Assembly (NCBI RefSeq): GCF_001750685.1
Contig: NZ_CP017269.1
Coordinates: 1,302,001 to 1,366,000, forward strand
Length of the DNA stretch: 64,000 nt
Origin: Geosporobacter ferrireducens
GTDB taxonomy: Bacteria > Bacillota > Clostridia > Peptostreptococcales > Thermotaleaceae
Direction: 5' to 3'
Positions 32,864 to 40,527 of this stretch are shown piece by piece (position 1 is the stretch's first letter; every line of letters starts with the position of its first letter). The translations under genes were made by a program, and so were the position numbers. The notes under the pieces are model-generated. The model ran no database searches, had not been told where the DNA came from, and saw only the letters and a program-made list of their open reading frames with translations.

Positions 32864-33622
32864 TTACTGCTTTAGCCAGTATTCTTTACAATCATCGGTT
32901 CTTTCCATAAATCCATAGTCAATCAAGTACCTTCTAATTACTGGATAATCATCATATATAGCTTTTAATATCTGATTTAACTCTTTTTCAGGATACCTTT
33001 TCCCATATTCAAATTGCTCTGCTATTTTGGTCAAGATTACAATTTTCTTCTTTTCTTTTGGAGAGAAGTCTTTTAATCTTAAGGGTGATAAACTTGCAAA
33101 TGCTGTTTTCAATATCTGACTTTTTTCTTTTTCTGTTGTTAAATAACGGTCATCAACCATGGTGGCATTGCTGTGAACAGGTACTATGGCATCTTCATCT
33201 GATGACTTCTTTTCTATTACTTGTTCGTAAACAGCCAAATACATTTTTGCCTGCTTTGCTTTTTCACGAAACATAAACCTTTGGTGTCTTACCGTAGATG
33301 GTGAAACGCCAAGTCTTTTTGCAATCTCTTTGTCAGTAAGACCTGAATAGATCAACGATAATAATTCTTTTTGATTGTCCGTAAAAGCATTGTATTTAGA
33401 TTCTCCATAAAGCAATTGTTTTAGATTGTCACCATGCTCCGTATCAACATGTATTTTAATTGCACGAGCTGCTTCAAAGAATCTATTATCAAATGAATAA
33501 ATTTCGCCTATTTCAAATGCTTTTCCACAAGTATTGCATATATAGGCGTTGGTATTCGCATTAAATCTATAGCCCCTCTTAAGTTCTTCTACAGAAAGTT
33601 TATCAATTTCCACTTTTATCAT
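32864..33622 (-). CDS. LuxR-type HTH regulator with DUF2087 domain
   Basis: A 252-residue regulator. Residues 25-75 have a zinc-finger-like pattern (YICNTCGKAF, then HVDTEHG). A LuxR/FixJ helix-turn-helix follows at about 85-130 (FTDNQKELLSLIYSGLTDKEI, AKRLGVSPSTVRHQRFMFREKA). The C-terminus from about 180 is a DUF2087 domain (RLKDFSPKEKKKIVILTKIA, then YDDYPVIRRYLIDYGFM and Y-W near the end). This combination recurs in Firmicutes; the signal is unknown. On the minus strand a TTGACA is at about 33684-33679. Confidence 0.88.
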   Translation of the reverse strand: MIKVEIDKLSVEELKRGYRFNANTNAYICNTCGKAFEIGEIYSFDNRFFEAARAIKIHVDTEHGDNLKQLLYGESKYNAFTDNQKELLSLIYSGLTDKEIAKRLGVSPSTVRHQRFMFREKAKQAKMYLAVYEQVIEKKSSDEDAIVPVHSNATMVDDRYLTTEKEKSQILKTAFASLSPLRLKDFSPKEKKKIVILTKIAEQFEYGKRYPEKELNQILKAIYDDYPVIRRYLIDYGFMERTDDCKEYWLKQ

Positions 33623-33881
33623 TCCTCCAATTATGTTTATTGATTTAATAAATACATACTATATTAGTTTGTTAATATTGTCAACATATTATTATTCAAC
33701 AATCATTTTAATAAAATATGCTATCCACGTTTATTAAAGTTTGTTCTAAACTTTTTTCTTTCTCTCCTCCGCTTCAAGCTCCTAGCATATGCTCATTTTA
33801 AGCGGATTAAGCTATACAAATAAATTCACTATTCTGCAGTTGTCATTCAAGATTGCAGCAGTAAATCTTATTATTTTCCTA
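33623..33881. other. AT-rich divergent intergenic region
   Basis: Holds the upstream region of the LuxR-DUF2087 gene (TTGACA at about 33684 on the minus strand with TAGTAT 17 nt on). No gene is recognised before the BlaI promoter. Confidence 0.4.
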
Positions 33882-33940
33882 TTGACACGCAAGGTCTATT
33901 TCGATAAACTTATACTTGCAAGGTCTACTACAATAAACTT
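33882..33940 (+). promoter_or_regulatory. BlaI operon promoter with 23-bp direct repeats
   Basis: TTGACA at 33882-33887, 17-nt spacer, TAAACT at 33905-33910. Two direct repeats GCAAGGTCTA-N5-ATAAACTT lie at 33889-33911 and 33918-33940, 29 bp apart; 19 of 23 positions agree. The first covers the spacer and -10, the second the start region, so a repressor binding both would block transcription. They are not the usual TACA-N-TGTA dyad, so assignment to BlaI is inferred from position. Confidence 0.6.
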
Positions 33941-33957
33941 CTGGAGGTTAAATTATT

Positions 33958-34317
33958 ATGGAACAATATAAATTATTCGATGCGGAATATAAATTTGTTA
34001 ATTTAATTTGGGAAAATGAACCTATCAATTCAACTGAACTTGTAAAGCTTAGCCTTGACAAACTTGGCTGGAAAAAATCCACCACATACACAGTTTTAAG
34101 AAAACTTTGTGAACGTGGAATACTCAAAAATGAAGATGCAACGGTTTCAGCAATTATTAAGAAGGAGGATGCTCAAAAATACGAGAGTCAGACCTTAATA
34201 AAAAAAGCCTTTGATGGCTCTCTGCCACAGTTTTTAACGGCATTTTTAGGCGAAAGGAAGATTACTGAAAAGGAAGCCGAGGAGCTGAAACGTATTATAG
34301 AGGAGGCAACAAAATGA
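33958..34317 (+). CDS. BlaI/MecI/CopY-family repressor
   Basis: A 119-residue winged-helix repressor: EYKFVNLIWENEPINSTELV, GWKKSTTYTVLRKLCERGIL and a C-terminal dimerisation helix. TGGAGG precedes the ATG. The stop overlaps the M56 gene by 4 bp (ATGA), the normal BlaI-BlaR1 arrangement, in which cleavage of the repressor follows signal from the membrane metalloprotease. Confidence 0.93.
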   Translation: MEQYKLFDAEYKFVNLIWENEPINSTELVKLSLDKLGWKKSTTYTVLRKLCERGILKNEDATVSAIIKKEDAQKYESQTLIKKAFDGSLPQFLTAFLGERKITEKEAEELKRIIEEATK

Positions 34318-36755
34318 CAAGCTTATTTACTACTATACTTAATATGAATATTACTGCAAGCTATGTCGTTCTTGCAGTAATTGCGATAAGGCTGCTCTTT
34401 TTTAAAAAGGCTCCTAAGATTTTCTCTTATGCACTATGGTTGCCGGTATGGATAAGACTTGTGTTCCCTTTTAGTTTTAACTCTAGCTTCAGCTTTTTAA
34501 GTTTATTAAAGCTTAATACGCAAACAAGTACAGGAACGATGGAGTATATTCCTAATAATATCGGTTTCATGCAAAATCCTGTTGTTGATGTCGGAATTCA
34601 TAGAATAAATAATGCTGTGAACACATCGCTTCCACCTGCTGCACCAGCGGCGAGCGTAAATCCTATGCAAATCATAATGGGGATCGCCGGTATGATTTGG
34701 GTTATTGTCTTGTCAATTTTGCTTATCTGCAGCATTATTTCTTATTTAAAAGTAATAAATAATGTAAAAACTGCAACCCTTGTAAAAGATAATATCTTTG
34801 AAACAGATAGAATTACCGCCCCATTTGTATGCGGATTTATAAAACCTAAAATATTTATTCCTACGGGAATGCAGCCAAAGGAACTGTCTTATATTTTGGC
34901 TCATGAACAGACACACATCGAAAGATTGGATTATCTCATAAAACCTTTTGCATTTTTAGTGCTTGTTGTTCACTGGTTCAATCCTCTAATATGGTTATCC
35001 TTTGCATTAATGAGCAAGGATATGGAAATGTCCTGCGACGAAAATGTCCTTAAAAAATTGGGCAATGATATTAGAGTCAACTACTCAAATTCCCTGCTTT
35101 CGCTTTCAATAAAAAGAAGTAATTTGTTAACTGCCAGTCCTCTTGCCTTTGGCGAAAGTAATATTAAGTCAAGAATCAAAAATGTGTTAAATTATAAAAA
35201 ACCGACATATTTTGTGGTCGCGGCAGCTTTCATTGTATCGCTGATATTTACGATAGGATTTATCTCCAATCCCGTCGAGAAACAAGATCTGTCATTTTTA
35301 AATGCAGAAACAGAAAAAAACATTGCAATTTCTTCTATTTATGGCGAATTCCAACTGGCTGGAAACCAGATCTCTCATCTTTTCGATTTCACAAAGTGGA
35401 AAATAAAAAATGTTCCTTCTCTTGATGAACGGCCAACATACATTAGGATTAAAGCTCCTTTTGACGGAAACTTTGAAATCAGGTTTTACGATTCGGAGCC
35501 TTCCATTGCAATGGTCATTCGTGAAGAAGAACACCGTTATTATAAAATACCGGAATCCGATTTTGAAAGCATTTATAAACTGCTGCTTGCTACGGTTTGG
35601 GCCAATGCACTTAAAACACGTGACGGACAACCGCGGTATGAGATGATGTCGGAAAAAATGAAAGAAAAATTCGAGCAGGAGCAGATTGATAGAGCCGATG
35701 AGAATTGGAATTTTAATATCGGTGTTTCCAGTCCCTGGGTCGTCGATTTCGAGGTTAAACTTGACGGTGCAAATGCGAATATTACTTATCTAACAATGAC
35801 CAGTGAGCCTGCATACTACAACAGGATGGAAACACTCACTTTCGGCAAAGAAAAGGGGAAACTTGTGGTTGCCGGCTATCAAACTGTCTATGAAGACAAA
35901 TTGATCGAAAACAATATAGTAAACGCTTTATCTAACACTACCGATACAGCTGCTGCAATAGAACGCTATCTTCAAATCATTCTGTCCTCACCCGGCACAT
36001 CATCTAATCCTTACGATTATATTAAAGCTCACCAGAATGAGTATGAAAATATATTAAAAATGGGTGATGATGCGCTTAATTATTTACTTGCCCAGTTTGA
36101 AAAAAGCAGTAACCATAATGGCCTTAGAGATCATATTATAATGGCGCTTTGCAAAGATCTTTTGGGGCATAGAAACAATGTAACGGATGAAAGCCTGTCA
36201 CCTCAGGATTGGTTTTCAGAGCTCTCACCCTATGCAGAAACAAAGCTGCCGGATTTCAAAGAGAATTTTTCTAATGAGATAGAACAGCTTGTTTATGATG
36301 CAGCAATTGAACAATATTCCCGATCCGATGCCGGATTTACTGTTGTTGCGCCTACAATATTCGGCAGCTATGAGGAAGGAAATAAGCTTAAAGTTTTTGT
36401 AACTGTTTTCAGCAACAGATATAAACTTTATGATAAGACGCTCTCCGAGGTAGGTGGGAGTGTTATTCCAGCAGCAATTACTTATACAAAAAAAGAGAAT
36501 GGCCGCTATACATTAGATGAATACTTGGAAGCTATGGACGGCTCATATTTTTTACAATCCATAAAGGAATATTGTATAATGCCAGTGTCTAAAAAAGAAA
36601 TAAAGGGACTTTATGATAAAATTTTAGATGATTATAGCAGCAACGAAAGCCGTTCAGAATTGCTGATGAAAAATCTTATTGATCATCTTAAATCTAACAA
36701 CCAGAAAGATATTATTCTAAGACAGGCAACAGGCGAGATCATGCCATTAATATAA
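34314..36755 (+). CDS. BlaR1/MecR1-like M56 metallopeptidase sensor
   Basis: An 813-residue membrane protein. The first 320 residues have five hydrophobic segments and the M56 zinc site HEQTH at 197-201, followed by MEMSCDENVLKKLG. This part matches BlaR1/MecR1. The 490-residue C-terminal extracellular part carries no penicillin-binding SxxK-type domain; it contains unrecognised repeats of alpha/beta character (SVYRNW-like blocks absent). It therefore probably senses something other than beta-lactams by a separate domain and then relays to the BlaI repressor. Confidence 0.88.
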   Translation: MTSLFTTILNMNITASYVVLAVIAIRLLFFKKAPKIFSYALWLPVWIRLVFPFSFNSSFSFLSLLKLNTQTSTGTMEYIPNNIGFMQNPVVDVGIHRINNAVNTSLPPAAPAASVNPMQIIMGIAGMIWVIVLSILLICSIISYLKVINNVKTATLVKDNIFETDRITAPFVCGFIKPKIFIPTGMQPKELSYILAHEQTHIERLDYLIKPFAFLVLVVHWFNPLIWLSFALMSKDMEMSCDENVLKKLGNDIRVNYSNSLLSLSIKRSNLLTASPLAFGESNIKSRIKNVLNYKKPTYFVVAAAFIVSLIFTIGFISNPVEKQDLSFLNAETEKNIAISSIYGEFQLAGNQISHLFDFTKWKIKNVPSLDERPTYIRIKAPFDGNFEIRFYDSEPSIAMVIREEEHRYYKIPESDFESIYKLLLATVWANALKTRDGQPRYEMMSEKMKEKFEQEQIDRADENWNFNIGVSSPWVVDFEVKLDGANANITYLTMTSEPAYYNRMETLTFGKEKGKLVVAGYQTVYEDKLIENNIVNALSNTTDTAAAIERYLQIILSSPGTSSNPYDYIKAHQNEYENILKMGDDALNYLLAQFEKSSNHNGLRDHIIMALCKDLLGHRNNVTDESLSPQDWFSELSPYAETKLPDFKENFSNEIEQLVYDAAIEQYSRSDAGFTVVAPTIFGSYEEGNKLKVFVTVFSNRYKLYDKTLSEVGGSVIPAAITYTKKENGRYTLDEYLEAMDGSYFLQSIKEYCIMPVSKKEIKGLYDKILDDYSSNESRSELLMKNLIDHLKSNNQKDIILRQATGEIMPLI

Positions 36756-36893
36756 AGGTTTATCCATCCCACAAGGACATATGGTGATTATTTGGGAAAT
36801 CACAAGCCTGTCCCGGGCGATTGCACCTGCAAAAAAGCTGCTACGGCTTCAAAGTTGAAATTGATGCAATTGCTGCTGCCTTTGCAGGAAATA

Positions 36894-36935
36894 AAACAAA
36901 CCCTTCCCATGCTGCAAGCCGGGAAGGGTTTGTTT
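36894..36935. terminator. Bidirectional terminator between M56 and lipoprotein genes
   Basis: AAACAAACCCTTCCC (36894-36908) and GGGAAGGGTTTGTTT (36921-36935) are perfectly complementary over 15 bp with a 12-nt loop. Both flanks have T-rich ends (TTTGTTT one way, TTTGTTTTATTT the other). The 36756-36893 stretch before it holds no recognised gene. Confidence 0.8.
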
Positions 36936-36957
36936 CGCCCATTAAAAAGACAGATTA

Positions 36958-37611
36958 TTATTCAAAACGAATGGAATCCAAAATTGTATCAATTTCTGCT
37001 TTACTTTCATCATCAAAATAAGTGACGATAAAGTTCAGTGCATAGTCTTTCATGATAGAAGTGTGATATTTCTGCATGATTTTCATATCTCCTATTTCTA
37101 CAACAGCTTCCATGATATCAAAATCTTTTCCGCCAATTTTCTCGGTATAAATTTCTTTGTCAAATTTGTAAGGCATCTGGCTTTCAGTCATCATATTTTT
37201 TGCTGACTCCAGATAATCTTCACCGGTCTTTACGCCTTGTAAAAAGCTCAGCTTTTCCGCATTACAAATAATACTGGGATTAATAGGCTGTTGCTGCTCC
37301 GGTGGATATTTAAATGCCATTACAAAATTAAGCGTTTTTTCATCTCCAAGATCCAGCTGTTTTTTCTTTTTCTCATCATCCCCTGCAGCAATTTCTTTAC
37401 CTATCTCCATGATCTCATTCATGGCTTCTGCATCTTGTATAGACCACGCCTCAGATACTTGCATTTCTAAACCAAAATAATCGTTTTTGTAAGTACCTTT
37501 ATCCATTACACCTAAGTCAACCTTAGCAGTAGGAGATGCACCTCCACAAGCAGTTAAAAAGCTTAGAACTACAATCACTACTGCTGATAATAATACTGCT
37601 TTCTTTTTCAT
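36958..37611 (-). CDS. Predicted lipoprotein
   Basis: A 217-residue exported protein with a signal peptide of about 21 residues ending in the lipobox LTAC (Cys22), then a Gly/Ser-rich linker. The remainder (GTYKNDYFGLEMQVSEAWSI, and ALNFIVTYFDDESKAEIDTIL near the end) resembles small surface proteins that carry a PsbP/DUF-type domain; no clear family. AAGAGGTG precedes the ATG. It is a single gene between convergent M56 and the LuxR regulator. Confidence 0.8.
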   Translation of the reverse strand: MKKKAVLLSAVVIVVLSFLTACGGASPTAKVDLGVMDKGTYKNDYFGLEMQVSEAWSIQDAEAMNEIMEIGKEIAAGDDEKKKKQLDLGDEKTLNFVMAFKYPPEQQQPINPSIICNAEKLSFLQGVKTGEDYLESAKNMMTESQMPYKFDKEIYTEKIGGKDFDIMEAVVEIGDMKIMQKYHTSIMKDYALNFIVTYFDDESKAEIDTILDSIRFE

Positions 37612-37714
37612 ACTACACCTCTTCTTATAAGTTTATTAACAAGTGCAATTTTCACTCGCCAACATATCTTACCATATCTTCCTGTTATCTCCTACCTATA
37701 GTTTTCTATAGTAT

Positions 37715-38488
37715 CTATGGTTTTGAAGAGATCAAATGAAGTTGCAACGCTTTTGACACAGCTTCAATACTAGACTGAACGCCTAGTTTATCAAAAATTA
37801 TTTTTTTATGATGATTAACGGTACATTCCTTAATGCAGAGTTCTGTAGCGATAGATTTTCCTGTATGGCCCTGCGAAACAAGATTTATTATTTCTATTTG
37901 ACGTTTTGTAAGCCTCAGAGAGTTCGAACCAGTCTCTTTATGCCTTATCCGCTTTTTATAACTGTTTAGTAAATGATCCGGCAATATTTTCGTAATCGCT
38001 ATGAGCTCTTTTTTCATTTCTATATCAATGGTTGAGACGTCAAGATATCCAATAATCTCTTTATTTATTATCAGAGGAGTGGAAAAACAATACCAGGATT
38101 TAAAGATATGGCAATAATGCTGCTCAGGCTGTATGTATACAGGCTTGTTCATATCCATTGCCAAAGAGATTGCATTGGTACCGCAGCTCTCTTCTGAAAA
38201 AAATATGCCAAGTTTTATCGGCAGCTGGGTAATCTGTTTTTCAATGTTTTTGCTGCAATCAAGGGATAGCAATATCCCCTGAGCATCGGTCAATAAAAAT
38301 AAAAATGATCCTGTGAGATACTCTTTGATTTCTGAAATACAATTATCAAAAGTTGCAATAAGTAATTTATTATTACTATGGATGGTACCAAACTGCTCAT
38401 TTGATACATGCATTTTCGGAGATGGGATATGTTTACATAACCCCTGACTACTGCAACGGTTCCATGAAGAAAGAATAAGCTTGTTCAT
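37715..38488 (-). CDS. GAF-LuxR transcriptional regulator
   Basis: A 257-residue regulator whose N-terminal half is the AcoR-like sensory module of sigma-54 activators (SSWNRCSSQG, then FFSEESCGTNAISLAMD, QHYCHIFKSWYCFSTPLI and IIGYLDVSTID). Instead of an AAA+ domain it ends in a LuxR helix-turn-helix (LTKRQIEIINLVSQGHTGKSI, ATELCIKECTVNHHKKIIFD). It thus swaps the sigma-54 output for a sigma-70 type. The ligand is unknown. AAGGGGGAC precedes the ATG. Confidence 0.85.
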   Translation of the reverse strand: MNKLILSSWNRCSSQGLCKHIPSPKMHVSNEQFGTIHSNNKLLIATFDNCISEIKEYLTGSFLFLLTDAQGILLSLDCSKNIEKQITQLPIKLGIFFSEESCGTNAISLAMDMNKPVYIQPEQHYCHIFKSWYCFSTPLIINKEIIGYLDVSTIDIEMKKELIAITKILPDHLLNSYKKRIRHKETGSNSLRLTKRQIEIINLVSQGHTGKSIATELCIKECTVNHHKKIIFDKLGVQSSIEAVSKALQLHLISSKP

Positions 38489-38649
38489 TATGGTGTCCCC
38501 CTTGTATAGCTTCTGCAGTTCAAATATTTTACTGTATTATCGTTAAGCATGGCTAAATACCACTAACTATTGGTATCGGAAGATTTACAAATTCGCATAA
38601 TAGTCTTATTTTACCATTCAGTCTATTGCTTTGAAAATATGTATTTCAA

Positions 38650-40527
38650 TTATGAGACATCGCCAATATCAAACTGACTAAGATAAAGTGATGCATAGAA
38701 CCCCTTGGCGGCTAATAATTCTTTATGATTACCCTGCTCTATGATATCCCCGTCTTTCATAACCAATATGAGATCCGCATCCCTTATGGTTGACAATCTG
38801 TGTGCGATGATAAAGCTGGTTCTGTCTTTCATCAGATTTTCCATGGCTTTTTGTATTAAAACCTCTGTACGGGTATCTACGGAACTGGTAGCTTCATCCA
38901 GTATTAGTATTTTAGGATTGGCTAAAATTGCCCGGGCAATGGTCAATAATTGCTTTTGTCCTTGAGATATGTTGCTGACCTCTTCGTTTAATTCCATATG
39001 ATATCTATTGGGTAAGGTCTTTACGAAACTGTGGACATGGGCCAACTTAGCAGCTTCAATCACTTCCTCATCACTGGCAGTAAGTCTTCCATAGCGGATA
39101 TTATCCATGATTGAACCGTTAAACAGCCAAGTATCTTGAAGGACCATTCCAAATATGTTCCGTAAATCTCCTCGCGTAAAATCTTTTATATCATGACCAT
39201 CTATCCGGATCGCACCCCTATTGATATCATAAAAACGCATTAACAGCTTCACGATTGTAGTCTTCCCCGCACCTGTTGGGCCTACAATAGCAACCTTCTG
39301 GCCTGACTTAATGTGCGCTGAGAAATCATTGATGATAATCTTATCAGGATTGTATCCAAAGTGAACATGCTCAAATGTGACTTCTCCCCTAACCTTATCA
39401 AGCTGGGCCGGATTTGATGTTTCTGCAATTTCTTCCCGTTCATCCAAAAATTCAAAAACTCTTTCAGCGGCAGCCGCTGTTGATTGAAGCACATTAGATA
39501 CTTGCGCTACTTGGGATATTGGCTGTGTAAAGTTTCTGACATATTGTATAAAAGCAAGAATATCTCCAACTTCAATTGTTTTCTTTATAGCAAGCCAGCC
39601 GCCAAGGATGGATACAATAACATATCCAAGATTCCCGACAAACTGCATGATTGGCATCATGATTCCAGATAGAAATTGAGACTTCCATGCAGAATCATAC
39701 AAATTATCATTAAGCTTTTCAAATTCCTCAATAGCATCTTTTTCTCCATTAAAGGCTTTCATTACAATATGTCCGCCATAAATCTCTTCCACATGTCCAT
39801 TCACATGTCCCAAATATTCTTGCTGCTGTTTAAAATATTTTTGTGATTTCTTCACTACCCCTGCTATCAATCCTGTCGATACAGGCAGGATCAAGAGTGC
39901 AGCCAACGTCATTTGCCAGCTTATAGATAACATCATAATCAATACGCCAATGATGGTTGTCACTGCCGTTATGATTTGCGACATGCTTTGATTTAATGTC
40001 TGGCTCACGGTATCCACATCATTGCTAACCCTTGATAAAACCTCTCCATGATTGATTTTATCAAAATAATTGAGGGGCATGCGGTTAATTTTTTCTGAGA
40101 TTTCCTTCCTCAAATTGAATGAAACTTTTTGCGCCACGCCTGCCATGATATACCCCTGTATAAATGTAAACATTGCACTTGCTAAATATAATCCCATCAA
40201 CAGAATAATAATACTGCCAATATAATCAAAGTCAATGGCAGCTCCCGGAACTCCCATGATTTTATTCATAAGCCCTTCAAAAAGTCTGGTTGTAGCTTTC
40301 CCCAATATCTTAGGCCCAACAATTGAAAATCCTGCACTTCCTAATGCAAAAATGATCACAATCATAATAGACAGGTTATAAGGTTTTATATATTTCATTA
40401 ATTCCTTCATTGTGCCTTTAAAATTTTTTGCTTTTTCGACTTGTCCCATGGAGCCGCCCCCCATGCGTCCGCCGCCAAGCCCTCCTGGACCAGCAGTTTT
40501 TCTATTTTCTTTTCTTTTATCGCTCAT
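38650..40527 (-). CDS. ABC exporter half, canonical ATPase (BmrD/TM288-like)
   Basis: A 625-residue membrane-ATPase fusion. The N-terminus is Gly-rich; six transmembrane helices span about 55-340. ATPase motifs are GPTGAGKTT, signature NISQGQKQL and Walker B ILILDEATSSVD with the catalytic Glu. It overlaps the preceding gene by 4 bp and pairs with it to form a heterodimeric multidrug-type exporter. The substrate is unknown. Confidence 0.9.
   Translation of the reverse strand: MSDKRKENRKTAGPGGLGGGRMGGGSMGQVEKAKNFKGTMKELMKYIKPYNLSIMIVIIFALGSAGFSIVGPKILGKATTRLFEGLMNKIMGVPGAAIDFDYIGSIIILLMGLYLASAMFTFIQGYIMAGVAQKVSFNLRKEISEKINRMPLNYFDKINHGEVLSRVSNDVDTVSQTLNQSMSQIITAVTTIIGVLIMMLSISWQMTLAALLILPVSTGLIAGVVKKSQKYFKQQQEYLGHVNGHVEEIYGGHIVMKAFNGEKDAIEEFEKLNDNLYDSAWKSQFLSGIMMPIMQFVGNLGYVIVSILGGWLAIKKTIEVGDILAFIQYVRNFTQPISQVAQVSNVLQSTAAAAERVFEFLDEREEIAETSNPAQLDKVRGEVTFEHVHFGYNPDKIIINDFSAHIKSGQKVAIVGPTGAGKTTIVKLLMRFYDINRGAIRIDGHDIKDFTRGDLRNIFGMVLQDTWLFNGSIMDNIRYGRLTASDEEVIEAAKLAHVHSFVKTLPNRYHMELNEEVSNISQGQKQLLTIARAILANPKILILDEATSSVDTRTEVLIQKAMENLMKDRTSFIIAHRLSTIRDADLILVMKDGDIIEQGNHKELLAAKGFYASLYLSQFDIGDVS

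Noticed and set aside
36821-37021. Open frames across 36.8-37.0 kb as a small protein gene
   Set aside because: They run through the perfect 15-bp terminator stem and into the antisense of the lipoprotein gene, so they are not coding.
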